Shown here: one piece after another, positions 7,985 through 16,099 of the stretch
How the letters are laid out: each line of letters starts with the position of its first letter
How positions within the stretch are numbered: the stretch's first letter is position 1
Assembly (NCBI GenBank): GCA_016712315.1
Contig: JADJRG010000028.1
Location: forward strand, 62,001-126,000
Length of the DNA stretch: 64,000 bases
Reading direction: 5' to 3'
Source: Nannocystis sp.
GTDB lineage: Bacteria > Myxococcota_A > Polyangia > Nannocystales > Nannocystaceae
The notes under the pieces: generated by a model
Seen by the model: only the letters and a program-made list of their open reading frames with translations
What the model was told of the DNA's origin: nothing
The model's database searches: none
Program-made: the position numbers and the translations under genes

Positions 7985-8647
7985 ATGGTCCCATCCGATC
8001 TGACGAAGCGAACAATCCCGAGCGGCGGCGCGTTGCCCGGGCGATCCGAGCCGATGCCGACGCCAGCGGTGCACTTTGTGTCCGGGGCGCCGATCGTGCC
8101 GCCTTTTCCGGCGGGTATGGAGCGGGCGATCTTCGGGCTGGGGTGCTTCTGGGGGGCCGAGCGCAAGTTCTGGCAGACGCCTGGGGTGTACAGCACGGCG
8201 GTCGGGTACGCGGGCGGGTCGACGCCGAACCCGACCTACAAAGAGGTCTGTAGCGGCCGTACAGGGCATGCCGAGGTGGTGCTGGTGATCTTCGATCCGC
8301 AGGTGATCGCGTATGAGGGGCTGCTGAAGGTTTTTTGGGAGAGCCACGATCCGACGCAGGGCATGCGCCAAGGGAACGATGTGGGCACGCAGTACCGGTC
8401 GGCGATCTACGCCGACTCGCCAGCGCAGCTCGCGGCGGCGGCGGCGTCGCGGGCGGCGTATGAGGCGCGGCTGCGGGCCGCGGGCTACGCGGCGATCACG
8501 ACGGAGATCGCGCGAAGCCCGGAGTTTTTTTATGCGGAGGCGTACCACCAGCAGTATCTGGCGAAGAACCCGGGGGGGTATTGCGGGATCGGTGGCACAG
8601 GGGTGAGCTGCCCGATCGGCGTGGCGGGTGTGATCGACGCGGGGTAG
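7985..8647 (+). CDS. msrA: Peptide methionine sulfoxide reductase MsrA
   Basis: 220 residues from ATG 7985; an ATG at 8054 (MPTPAV) would also give a full enzyme. MsrA reduces methionine-S-sulfoxide in proteins using thioredoxin. The active-site motif GLGCFWGAE is intact (nucleophile Cys54 from the first start), and a C-terminal YCGIGGTGVSCP segment supplies resolving cysteines. Conserved GYAGG, HAEVV and GNDVGTQYRSAIY blocks are present. There is no signal peptide, so it is cytoplasmic. It is followed 71 bp later by a lipoprotein cytochrome on the same strand. Confidence 0.95.
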   Translation: MVPSDLTKRTIPSGGALPGRSEPMPTPAVHFVSGAPIVPPFPAGMERAIFGLGCFWGAERKFWQTPGVYSTAVGYAGGSTPNPTYKEVCSGRTGHAEVVLVIFDPQVIAYEGLLKVFWESHDPTQGMRQGNDVGTQYRSAIYADSPAQLAAAAASRAAYEARLRAAGYAAITTEIARSPEFFYAEAYHQQYLAKNPGGYCGIGGTGVSCPIGVAGVIDAG

Positions 8648-8718
8648 CGCAAGGGTTGCGGGGCGGCGTTGCGCCGGTCGTTTGGAAATCGCGCCAGAGG
8701 TGTGCCAGCGTTCGACGC

Positions 8719-9471
8719 GTGAAGTCGACGCGCGCTCTCGCCCTGTCCCTCGCCCTCGTGGCGCTCTCTGTTGGGTCCTGCTCGTCGCCGCGCGAGGAGG
8801 CGCCGCAGAAGGAGGTGACGCCGGCCGCGCCAGTGGTCGCCGAGGTGCCGCCGCGGATCGACGTGGAGGCGTTGGCGATGGTGGAGCACTTCGCTCGGGC
8901 TCGGGCGCTGCGTGAGGCGGTGATCGCGGGCGAGCTGGAGGATCTGCGGGCCCCAGCGACATGGTTGAAGGGACAGATCGATGCGGCGAGCTTCCCGGCG
9001 CCGTGGCGCGGGCACGTCGCGGAGGTGCAGGCGGCGGCGGGCGTGCTGGTGACGACGGAGTCGATCGCGGCGGCGGCCGCGGAGGTCGCGGCGATGGCGG
9101 GGGCCTGCGGGGCTTGCCACGCGTCGCTGCAGGCGGGGCCGCGCTTGACGATCCCGCCGCTGCCCGAGGCGGTGCCGGGGACGAACGCGCACATGATCCG
9201 CCACCAGTGGGCGGCCGAGCGGATGTGGGAGGGGCTGGTGATCCCGTCGGATGAGGCGTGGATGCTCGGCGCGGCGGCGCTGGCGGAGGCGCCGCTGGCG
9301 GTCGAGCACTTGACCGAGAACGTGGAGCTGCCCGAGGAGGTGCTGGCGATGGGCGAGCGGGTGCACGCGCTCGGGGCGACCGGCAAGGACGCCCGCGATC
9401 GGGCGGCAAGGGCGCGGATCTACGGCGAGTTCATCGCGGCCTGCGCGACCTGCCATAAGGGCGGCTGTTAG
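8719..9471 (+). CDS. Lipoprotein with two heme c motifs (cytochrome c-like)
   Basis: 250 residues from a GTG at 8719, chosen because the signal peptide starts there. The N-terminus VKSTRALALSLALVALSVGSC is a lipoprotein signal with lipid-modified Cys21. Two CxxCH heme-attachment motifs are visible: CGACH near residue 135 and CATCH near the C-terminus, followed by a GGC end. The protein therefore probably binds two c-type hemes outside the inner membrane and carries electrons; the partner is unknown. The sequence between motifs is Ala-rich and helical, as in small cytochromes of the c' or c class. Its last four bases overlap the end of the convergent DoxX-like gene. Confidence 0.82.
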   Translation: MKSTRALALSLALVALSVGSCSSPREEAPQKEVTPAAPVVAEVPPRIDVEALAMVEHFARARALREAVIAGELEDLRAPATWLKGQIDAASFPAPWRGHVAEVQAAAGVLVTTESIAAAAAEVAAMAGACGACHASLQAGPRLTIPPLPEAVPGTNAHMIRHQWAAERMWEGLVIPSDEAWMLGAAALAEAPLAVEHLTENVELPEEVLAMGERVHALGATGKDARDRAARARIYGEFIAACATCHKGGC

Positions 9472-9857
9472 CCCGCCGCGACGAGGGTGCGGCCCGACGG
9501 GCGCAGGGCGTGGGAGGCGAAGAGCAGGGCGATGAAGACGAAGATGACGGCGTAACGATCGGGGCCGTCGCCGGCGTGGATGTGCGACCAGATCGCGCCC
9601 GCGAGATCAAAGAAGAGACCGGCGTAGGCCCACTCTTTGAGCCGGGGCAGGCCGGGGGCGAGGATCGCGGCGACGGCGAGCAGCTTGGCGATCCCGAGGA
9701 GCAGGAGGAGGTGGAGGGGGAAGCCGAGGTTGGTCATGGCTTCGGTCATCTCGGGGGGCGCGAGCAGATCCATAACCCCGCTGCCGAGCATCGCGGCGCA
9801 GATCAGGCCGGTGGTGACCCAGTAGGCGATGGTTCTCCCCTTGGTGGCGTTCGACAT
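9468..9857 (-). CDS. DoxX-like four-helix membrane protein
   Basis: 129 residues from ATG 9857, with an AGGAT-type ribosome site just upstream. Four hydrophobic segments are visible (YWVTTGLICAAMLGSGVMDL; LLLLLGIAKLLAVAAILAPG; AYAGLFFDLAGAIWSHI; VIFVFIALLFASHAL). The size and the pattern, including a Lys in helix 2 and LKEWAYAG, match DoxX-like (DoxX_2) proteins. Family function is poorly defined; some members are linked to redox metabolism. The stop overlaps the cytochrome stop by 4 bp. Confidence 0.8.
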   Translation of the reverse strand: MSNATKGRTIAYWVTTGLICAAMLGSGVMDLLAPPEMTEAMTNLGFPLHLLLLLGIAKLLAVAAILAPGLPRLKEWAYAGLFFDLAGAIWSHIHAGDGPDRYAVIFVFIALLFASHALRPSGRTLVAAG

Positions 9858-9895
9858 CGGCGCATCCTAGATCGCCGCGGGCTCGTTCGGACAGC

Positions 9896-11413
9896 TCAAG
9901 GGAGGAAGGGGCGGCGCTCCGGGGGGCTGTGGTCGCGGGGCAGCGGGGCTCCTTGAGCGCGCTCCGGGAGGCCTAGCCAGGCGCGGAGGTGGGCGAGGGC
10001 GGCGTCTTGCTCGGCCTCCGGGAGGGCGCGGAGCTGAGCGCCATGGTTGCCGCCCTCGACGGTGTAGACGTAGGACTCGGTCGCGTCGGGGAAGGGGAAG
10101 GGGGCGGCGGTCCAGGGATCCCAGGCGCCGTAGACGAGGATGATGCGGGTCGCGCCGCTGCCCTGGCCGCCGCTGAGCCAGTCGCTGATGTCCTGCATGG
10201 CCGCGGGCTCGTAGATGACCGAGAGGCCAGGTTGTAGGTAGGCGGCGGGGGCGTCCTCGCCGGGGAAGTCGCGGAGATCGCCGAGGTGCGCCTCGTCGAT
10301 CGCGGGGGCGCCGAGCTGGTGCGCGGCCTGATAAAAGTAGGGCTCGTAGTAGTCGATGACGTCGTCGGCGAAGAAGGCCCAGGGGACGACGCTGTCGAGG
10401 TAGTCGAAGAGGTCGAGGTCGCTGTCCGAAGGGGCAGGTATCGAGGGGCAGTCGGCGGGGCCGCCGTACTGCCAGAAGGTGAAGCGGAGCTCGAGCACGC
10501 CGAACTCGAGGGCGCGCGCGAGGCCGATCCGATCGAAGGTGAGGCGCTCGGTCGCGGCGTGGTCCTCGAGCAGCGCGGTGAGGGCGTCGCGGCGCTTGAG
10601 GGCCTCGATCTGGAGGGCCTTGAGGGCCTCGGCGCAGCCGGGCGGGGCGGGGATCGCGTCGATGAAGGGGGTGTAGCGGGGATCCTGCGCGGCGAGGCTG
10701 TGGGGGGCGACGTAGGCGAGGGTGGCGGCGACGTCGCCCGGGTAGAAGCGGCGGTGGTAGATGGAGGTCATGCCTCCTTTGCTGGCGCCGGTGCTGAGCC
10801 ACGGGGCGCCGTAGAGGGGGCGCAGGGCCTCGATGATCCGGTGATGATCGGCGGCGGCTTGGGCGATGGTGAGGTGGGTCCAGTCAGCGGGTTCGGGGCG
10901 CGAGGGGCCGAAGAAGCGCTGCTCGACGGCGAGCTGGTTGGTCTCGAGCAAGAGGGTGGGCTCGGCGTAGCTCTTGCGATCGGGGAGGCCGTAGCCGCTG
11001 GTGCTGAGGACCATCGGGGCGGCGCGATCACGGTGGCGCAGGGTGAGGCGCTGGGCGAACCATGGGGCGCGAGGATCATCGTGATCGGAGGGCTGTAAAA
11101 ATGTGAGGGCGAAGAGGCGGATCCCGGGCGCGGGTGAGGCGAGCTCTTCGGCCTCCATGCCGTCGATGGCGCGCAGGAGCTCGAGGAGGTCGAGCTCGGA
11201 GGCGGTGTCAGTGGCGTCGGTGGTCTCAGTGAGGTCGGTGGTGGCTGTCGCGTCGGCGGTGGACGTGGCGTCGCTGGTGGTCGCGATCGTGTCGGTGTCC
11301 GCGTCCGTGAGGGTCGCGGTGGCGGCGTCGTCGCCGTTGCAGGCGAGCAGGAGGGCGAGGGCGGCGGCGAGTGACCGGCGCGCGAGGGCGCGAGGGCGGG
11401 CGGGGCGATCCAC
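9896..11413 (-). CDS. Secreted S37-type peptidase (PS-10-like), lipoprotein
   Basis: About 505 residues from a GTG at 11413; the same frame opens earlier at a TTG at 11449, and neither start has a strong ribosome site. The N-terminus is a lipoprotein signal (SLAAALALLLAC) followed by a Thr/Asp/Ala-rich linker. The body resembles the Streptomyces PS-10 tripeptidyl aminopeptidase family (S37). Key segments are LSTSGYGLP, NQLAVEQRFFGPSRP, nucleophile elbow STGASKGGMTS with the catalytic Ser, ILVYGAWDPW with the likely acid, and VEGGNHGAQL with the likely His. It is predicted to act at the cell surface on peptides. Confidence 0.82.
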   Translation of the reverse strand: MDRPARPRALARRSLAAALALLLACNGDDAATATLTDADTDTIATTSDATSTADATATTDLTETTDATDTASELDLLELLRAIDGMEAEELASPAPGIRLFALTFLQPSDHDDPRAPWFAQRLTLRHRDRAAPMVLSTSGYGLPDRKSYAEPTLLLETNQLAVEQRFFGPSRPEPADWTHLTIAQAAADHHRIIEALRPLYGAPWLSTGASKGGMTSIYHRRFYPGDVAATLAYVAPHSLAAQDPRYTPFIDAIPAPPGCAEALKALQIEALKRRDALTALLEDHAATERLTFDRIGLARALEFGVLELRFTFWQYGGPADCPSIPAPSDSDLDLFDYLDSVVPWAFFADDVIDYYEPYFYQAAHQLGAPAIDEAHLGDLRDFPGEDAPAAYLQPGLSVIYEPAAMQDISDWLSGGQGSGATRIILVYGAWDPWTAAPFPFPDATESYVYTVEGGNHGAQLRALPEAEQDAALAHLRAWLGLPERAQGAPLPRDHSPPERRPFLP

Positions 11414-11520
11414 GACGATGATGCTGACAGGGCGAGGGGCGGTCGCCAACCTGCGGCAAGGAGGACGAGGGCGGGCGCCCGCTGGACGGCGCCAGGATGA
11501 GCCCGTAGGATACGGCCTGC

Positions 11521-11808
11521 ATGGCCACAGAAACCTCGCCAGAGGCGATCGCAGCGCTCGAGCTGGAGCTCAAGGCGCTGATCATCGAGTCGCTGATGCT
11601 CCAAGATATGACGCCCGAGGAGATCGACAGCGAGGCGCCGCTGCTGGTCGATGGCCTGGGCCTCGACTCGATCGATGTGCTCGAGCTGGCGATGGCGATC
11701 CAGAAGCGCTACGGGGTGAAGACTCGGGCGGATGACGCGCAAAATCGCCAGATCTTCGCGTCCGTGGCCAACCTGGCCCGCCATATCGCCGAGAGCCGCG
11801 CTGTTTGA
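11521..11808 (+). CDS. Acyl carrier protein (first gene of aryl-polyene-like operon)
   Basis: 95 residues from ATG 11521. The helix-II motif GLGLDSIDVLEL carries the Ser that receives the 4'-phosphopantetheine arm; ACPs shuttle growing acyl chains as thioesters. It opens a plus-strand operon whose order parallels apeF-N of aryl polyene clusters. The next start (11825) follows 16 bp after its stop. The 71-bp gap to the divergent peptidase gene must hold the operon promoter, but no clear -35/-10 was identified. Confidence 0.93.
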   Translation: MATETSPEAIAALELELKALIIESLMLQDMTPEEIDSEAPLLVDGLGLDSIDVLELAMAIQKRYGVKTRADDAQNRQIFASVANLARHIAESRAV

Positions 11809-11824
11809 TCGGCAGCACGGGGCG

Positions 11825-12448
11825 ATGACGAAGACCCTGCTGGCGCTCGTCAACACGGCCTTGGTGGTCGTGTACCCCTTCGCGGTGTTCTTTGGGATGA
11901 GCCGCTTCGGGGCGCGATCGCTCGGGCTGCTGCTGCTGGCGCTGCTGCTGCCGCGGCTGCTGCTGAGCGCGCGCGGGGCGGCGCGCGCGGATCTTTGGGC
12001 GGTGCTGCGCGTGCCGCTGACGATCGTCGCGCTGGTGGCGACGGCGGCCGCGCTCGACCAGCCGCTGCTGCTCTTGGCGCTGCCAGTGGTGGTGAACCTG
12101 GCGCTGCTGGGGCACTTCGCGGGGTCGCTGCGGGGGCCGGTGTCGCTGGTGGAGCGCCTCGCGCGGATGCAAGAGCCGGAGCTGCCTCCCGGCGGGCCAG
12201 CGTACTGCCGCACGGTGACGAAGGTGTGGTGCGGTTTTTTCCTCATGAACGCGGCGGTGGCGGGCGGGCTCGCGATCTGGGGGTCGCTGGCGGCTTGGAC
12301 GCTGTTTACGGGGCTGATCTCGTACTTGTTGGTGGGGGCGCTGTTTACGGCGGAGTTCGTCGCGCGACGGTGGACCTTCCGCCGCTTCGGCGGCTCGCTG
12401 CCGGATCGGCTGCTGGCGCGGGTGATGCGAGGAGCGCCGGAGCGGTGA
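11825..12448 (+). CDS. COG4648-like polytopic membrane protein
   Basis: 207 residues from ATG 11825 (MTKTLLALVNTALVV). Five to six hydrophobic helices are visible. The position between ACP and ligase and the TKVWCGFFLMNAAVAGG and WTLFTGLISYLLVGALFTAEF segments match the COG4648 membrane protein (ApeG-like) of aryl polyene clusters, whose exact role is unknown. Its stop TGA overlaps the GTG start of the ligase, indicating translational coupling. Confidence 0.82.
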   Translation: MTKTLLALVNTALVVVYPFAVFFGMSRFGARSLGLLLLALLLPRLLLSARGAARADLWAVLRVPLTIVALVATAAALDQPLLLLALPVVVNLALLGHFAGSLRGPVSLVERLARMQEPELPPGGPAYCRTVTKVWCGFFLMNAAVAGGLAIWGSLAAWTLFTGLISYLLVGALFTAEFVARRWTFRRFGGSLPDRLLARVMRGAPER

Positions 12449-14271
12449 CGCGCGCGCGACCGAGCGAGGGCGAGGTGCTCTTCCAGCTGCTCGCGCGCCA
12501 CGCGGATGAGGATCTGGTGGCGGTGGGCGGCGAGGGCGAGCGCACGGCGGCGGCGCTGCGACGCGATGTGCTGGCGGTGGCGGGGCGGCTGCCGCGGCCG
12601 ACGGAGGGGGCGGAGATCGCGGTGATCTGCGCGGATCGGTACCTCTTCGCGGTGGGGGTGCTGGCGGCGTGGCAGGCGGGGCACGCGGTGGCGCTGCCGC
12701 CGAACACCCAGCCGGAGGTGGTGCGGGAGCTGTCTCTTCGGCCAGGTGTGGTGGCGCTGCTGCACGACACGGAGGCGCGCGAGGGGGCGGACCTGCGGGG
12801 GTGGCTCGCCCTGGAGCCGGAGGAGGAGGGCGCGCCGGTGGGGCCGCTGGCGGCGATCGCGAGCGATCGACGGGTGGCGACGGTGTACACGTCGGGGTCG
12901 AGCGGCGAGCACCAGGCGTGCGTGAAGACGGCGGGGCAATTGCTCGGCGAGGCGGCGCTGCTGGCGTCGACGTTCGAGATCGGGCGCGGGCAGCGGATCG
13001 TCGCGACGGTGCCGCCGCATCACATCTACGGGCTGCTCTTCGGGACGCTGCTGCCGCTGCTTGCGGGGGCGGCGTTCGTGCGGGCGACGCCGTTCCACGC
13101 GGAGACAGTGGCCGCGATCGCGCGCGAGCTCGGGGCGGAGGTGCTGGTGTCGGTGCCGGTGCACCTGCGCTCGTTGACGATGCTCGAGCCAGGGGCGATG
13201 CCGCGCTTCTCGCGGGTGTTCTCGTCGGGGGCGGCGCTGCCAGGGGCGACGGCGGCGGCGCTGGCGGAGCGCTTCGGTATGGCGGTGACGGAGGTGTTTG
13301 GATCGTCGGAGACGGGGGGGATCGGCTGGCGGATCGGGGGGGAGTCGGGCGGGCCTTGGCGGCCCTTCGCGGGGGTGACGGTCGACGTCGACGCGAGCGG
13401 GCGGCTGCTGCTGGACTCGCCGTTTCTGCCGCCGGAGGCGGCGCGGCCGGCGATCGCGGGCGATCGGGTGGCGCTGCTGGCGGACGGGCGCTTCAACCTG
13501 CTGGGGCGCTATGACGGGGTGATCAAGGTGGGGTCGCGGCGGGTGTCGCTGGCCGAGATCGAGGGGCGCTTGTTGGCGCTGCCAGCGCTCGCGGACGCGG
13601 CGGTGGTGGCGATCGAGGTGGGCGGGGCGCGTGGGCATGAGGTGCTGGCGGCGGTGGTGCCGCGGGGCGACGAGCGCGAGCCGCAGGCGGTGGTCGCGGC
13701 GATCCGCCAGGCTTTGGCGCGGTGGTTCGACCCGGTGGTGGTGCCGCGGCGGATCAAGGTGATGGCGGCGATCCCCCGGGAGGCGAACGGGAAGGTGCGC
13801 CGCGACCGGCTGCTGGCGGCGCTGGGCTTGACCGGCGCAGGCGAGCGTGAGGCCGTGAAGGCGGCGATGCCGGCGGCGGCGCGGGTGCTGGCGCGCTTTG
13901 AGGTGCGACGATCGTTCCCGGAGCGGCGCTGCTTCGTGGTCCGTAGCCACGCGGTGCGGTCGCTCGGGGACGGGCGTGAGTTGCATGAGATCGCGGTGCG
14001 CGTGCCGATCGAGCCCGACGGGGAGGATCTGGGGGCGGCGCTGGCGCGGCTGATCGGGCGGGTGCTGAGCGGGATCCGCGGTCTGGGGCGGCCGACGCGG
14101 CTGCGCGGCGAGGGGCCAGGGCGCGCGATCTCGCCGGGAGAGGCGCTGGTGCTGGCGCTGGAGGTCGAGCGGGCGCGCCGCTCGGTGCGCTTCATGGTGC
14201 GGTGCGGCGACGTGCTCGCGACCGCGGGGGTGGCAGAGTACGGGCCAGCGAAGGAGAGCGAGCTTGGTTGA
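12445..14271 (+). CDS. AMP-dependent acyl/aryl-ACP ligase fused to a vestigial hotdog dehydratase
   Basis: 608 residues from a GTG at 12445 that overlaps the previous stop (GTGA), with GGAG upstream. Residues 1-460 are an ANL-family adenylating enzyme: phosphate loop VYTSGSSGE, VFGSSETGG, hinge GRYDGVIKVGSRRVS and IPREANGKVRRDRL with the catalytic Lys. It probably activates an aryl or fatty acid for loading on the ACP (ApeH-like). The last 140 residues (from about FEVRRSFPERRCFVV) end in ISPGEALVLALEVE...VRFMVRCGDVLATAG, which resembles the second half of ApeI-type 3-hydroxyacyl-ACP dehydratases. The GHFP-containing active-site stretch expected in the first half is absent, so this tail is probably not catalytic. 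The ligase call is firm; the tail call is an inference from pattern. Confidence 0.85.
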   Translation: MTRARPSEGEVLFQLLARHADEDLVAVGGEGERTAAALRRDVLAVAGRLPRPTEGAEIAVICADRYLFAVGVLAAWQAGHAVALPPNTQPEVVRELSLRPGVVALLHDTEAREGADLRGWLALEPEEEGAPVGPLAAIASDRRVATVYTSGSSGEHQACVKTAGQLLGEAALLASTFEIGRGQRIVATVPPHHIYGLLFGTLLPLLAGAAFVRATPFHAETVAAIARELGAEVLVSVPVHLRSLTMLEPGAMPRFSRVFSSGAALPGATAAALAERFGMAVTEVFGSSETGGIGWRIGGESGGPWRPFAGVTVDVDASGRLLLDSPFLPPEAARPAIAGDRVALLADGRFNLLGRYDGVIKVGSRRVSLAEIEGRLLALPALADAAVVAIEVGGARGHEVLAAVVPRGDEREPQAVVAAIRQALARWFDPVVVPRRIKVMAAIPREANGKVRRDRLLAALGLTGAGEREAVKAAMPAAARVLARFEVRRSFPERRCFVVRSHAVRSLGDGRELHEIAVRVPIEPDGEDLGAALARLIGRVLSGIRGLGRPTRLRGEGPGRAISPGEALVLALEVERARRSVRFMVRCGDVLATAGVAEYGPAKESELG

Positions 14272-15049
14272 GCAGCGCTTGAGCACAGGTGACGCTGGGG
14301 CGATCGAGGCGGTGTTTCGGCCTTGCGCGCTGATCCCGACGTACAACAACCCGAAGACGGTGCGGGCGGTGGTGATGGCGGTGCGTGAGCACCTGCGCGA
14401 TGTGGTGGTGGTGGACGACGGATCGGGGCCGGAGGGGCGCGCGGAGGTGGCGGCGCTGGCGGCGGAGGGGCTGGCGGTGGCGGTGCACCGCGCGCGCAAC
14501 GGCGGCAAGGGGGCGGCGGTGAAGACCGGCTTCGCCGAGGCGCAGGCGCGGGGCTTCACGCACGCGCTGCAGGTCGACGCGGACGGGCAACATGAACTCT
14601 CGGACATCCCACAGTTGTTGGCGGCGGCGAAGGCGGCGCCGTCGGCGTTGATCTTGGGGGCGCCGATCTACGACGAGAGCGCGCCCAAGTCGCGGCTGAT
14701 CGGCCGGCAGATCACGCGCTTCTGGACGAACATCGAGACGTGGGGGCGGGTGATCGAGGATCCGATGTGCGGGTTTCGGGTGTACCCGCTGGCGGCGGCG
14801 CTGGCGGCGGGGCGCACGGGCGATCGGATGGACTTCGACGTGGAGATCGCGGTGAAGATCGCGTGGACAGGGGCGCCGGTGGTGAACTTGCCGACGCGGG
14901 TGCGGTACCCAGAGGGCGGGGTGTCACACTTCGATCTGCTGTGGGACAACGTGCGGATCTCGTGGATGCACTCGCGCTTGGCGGTGCAGGCGATGCTGTG
15001 GCGGCCGTGGGTGGTGCTGGGTAGGAAGGTGCGGGCTTGGCTGCGCTGA
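14264..15049 (+). CDS. Family 2 glycosyltransferase
   Basis: 261 residues from a TTG at 14264, supported by AAGGAG seven bases upstream; it overlaps the ligase stop by 8 bp. GT-A fold motifs: ALIPTYNNPKTV, VVVDDGSGPEG, GKGAAVKTGF, QVDADGQH (metal-binding DXD-like) and DPMCGFRVYP. It transfers a sugar from a nucleotide donor, similar to polyprenyl-phosphate glycosyltransferases. In E. coli-type aryl polyene clusters one fused protein (ApeJ) carries both glycosyltransferase and acyltransferase; here they are separate overlapping genes. Confidence 0.88.
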   Translation: MVEQRLSTGDAGAIEAVFRPCALIPTYNNPKTVRAVVMAVREHLRDVVVVDDGSGPEGRAEVAALAAEGLAVAVHRARNGGKGAAVKTGFAEAQARGFTHALQVDADGQHELSDIPQLLAAAKAAPSALILGAPIYDESAPKSRLIGRQITRFWTNIETWGRVIEDPMCGFRVYPLAAALAAGRTGDRMDFDVEIAVKIAWTGAPVVNLPTRVRYPEGGVSHFDLLWDNVRISWMHSRLAVQAMLWRPWVVLGRKVRAWLR

Positions 15050-15996
15050 CGAGGCCCGAGGAGGGCGCGGCGGTGAGCGGCGCGGGGGAGGGGTGGTTGA
15101 AGACGCCGGAGCGAGGGACCCGCGCGGGGATCCGCTTCGTGCTGGGGCTGTGTCGCTTGTTCGGGCGCGGCGGGGCGCGGGCGTTCCTCCGGCCGCTGGT
15201 CTTTTATTACGCGGTGTTCGCTGGGAGCGCGCGGCGGGCGGCGCAGACGTATCAGGGGCGGCTCGGCGGGGTGGATCCGCGGTCGATCGGCTTCTGGGCG
15301 GCGTACCGCCAGATCTTGCGCTTCGCGGAGGTGGCGCTGGATCGGGTGTTCTTGGTGCGCGGCGAGACTTCAGGGATGCGCTTCTCTTTTAACGGGATCG
15401 AGCACCTAGAGCGGCTGCGGGCGGCGGGGCGGGGGGCGATCTTGCTGGGGGCGCACTTGGGATCGTTCGAGGCGATGCGGCAGCTCGGCGGGGCGCAGGC
15501 GTTTAAGATCAACATCCTGGCGTACTTCGAGAACGCTCGGCAGATCACGAGCTTCTTGGCGGAGGCGGGGGCTGACTTCAACGGGCGGGTGATCGCGATC
15601 GAGCCGGGTAACCCGAGCTACATCTTGGCGGTGCAAGAGGCGATCGCGGCGGGGGAGATGGTGGCGGTGCTGGGCGACCGGGTGGGGCTGAATGAGAAGA
15701 CGACGACGGTGGATTTTTTAGGGGCGAAGGCGCGGCTGCCGACGGGGCCGTATACGATGGCGGCGGTGCTGCGCTGCCCGATCTACCTGACGTTCGGGCT
15801 GTACTCGCCGCCCGGCCGCTACGATCTGTACTGCGAGCCGCTGTGCGAGCGCTTCGAGGCGCCGCGCGGGGCGCGTGAGGCGGCGATCGCGGCGCTGGCG
15901 CAGGCGTACGCGGCGCGGTTAGAGCACTTCTGTCGGCTGGCTCCGGAGAACTGGTTCAATTTTTATGACTTTTGGGGGAATCACGATGAGGCGTGA
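15037..15996 (+). CDS. LpxL/HtrB-like acyltransferase
   Basis: 319 residues from a TTG at 15037 that overlaps the glycosyltransferase stop; a GTG at 15073 preceded by GAGGAGG is an alternative start. The catalytic HX4E motif is present as GAHLGSFEA, followed by an AVLGDRV block and a C-terminal PENWFNFYDFW segment typical of lipid A late acyltransferases. A hydrophobic stretch near residues 50-62 may anchor it to the inner membrane. In this operon it probably acylates the glycosylated product or tethers it to a lipid rather than acting on lipid A. Confidence 0.88.
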   Translation: MAALTRPEEGAAVSGAGEGWLKTPERGTRAGIRFVLGLCRLFGRGGARAFLRPLVFYYAVFAGSARRAAQTYQGRLGGVDPRSIGFWAAYRQILRFAEVALDRVFLVRGETSGMRFSFNGIEHLERLRAAGRGAILLGAHLGSFEAMRQLGGAQAFKINILAYFENARQITSFLAEAGADFNGRVIAIEPGNPSYILAVQEAIAAGEMVAVLGDRVGLNEKTTTVDFLGAKARLPTGPYTMAAVLRCPIYLTFGLYSPPGRYDLYCEPLCERFEAPRGAREAAIAALAQAYAARLEHFCRLAPENWFNFYDFWGNHDEA

Positions 15997-16099
15997 GCTG
16001 GCGGCGGGGGCGCGAGCGAGCGCGCTGAAGGCGGCGGGGGCGGGCTGCGTCTGCTGCACCTGTGCTGGGCTCGACGACGATGGGGAGGTGCGATCGTGA
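15986..16099 (+). CDS. 37-residue Cys-rich small ORF coupled to both neighbours
   Basis: ATG at 15986 lies inside the end of the acyltransferase gene, and the stop TGA at 16097-16099 overlaps the GTG of the thioesterase. The peptide begins MRRELAAGARASALKAAG and contains a GCVCCTCAG cluster of four cysteines, ending in LDDDGEVRS. GGGGGAA lies about five bases before the ATG. The arrangement mirrors the start/stop coupling of the whole operon and would otherwise leave a 99-bp gap. It has no known family. It may bind metal or be modified; it could also be a chance frame. Confidence 0.4.
   Translation: MRRELAAGARASALKAAGAGCVCCTCAGLDDDGEVRS

Noticed and set aside
8525..8531. T run considered as a terminator
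   Set aside because: It lies inside msrA, has no GC-rich hairpin before it and encodes Phe-Phe-Tyr. Similar T runs at 12235, 15714 and 17552 are also within genes.
10768..14607. Very long minus-strand frame opposite the aryl-polyene-like operon
   Set aside because: Arg/Pro/Ala-rich shadow of GC-rich coding sequence; the plus-strand frames carry clear enzyme motifs.
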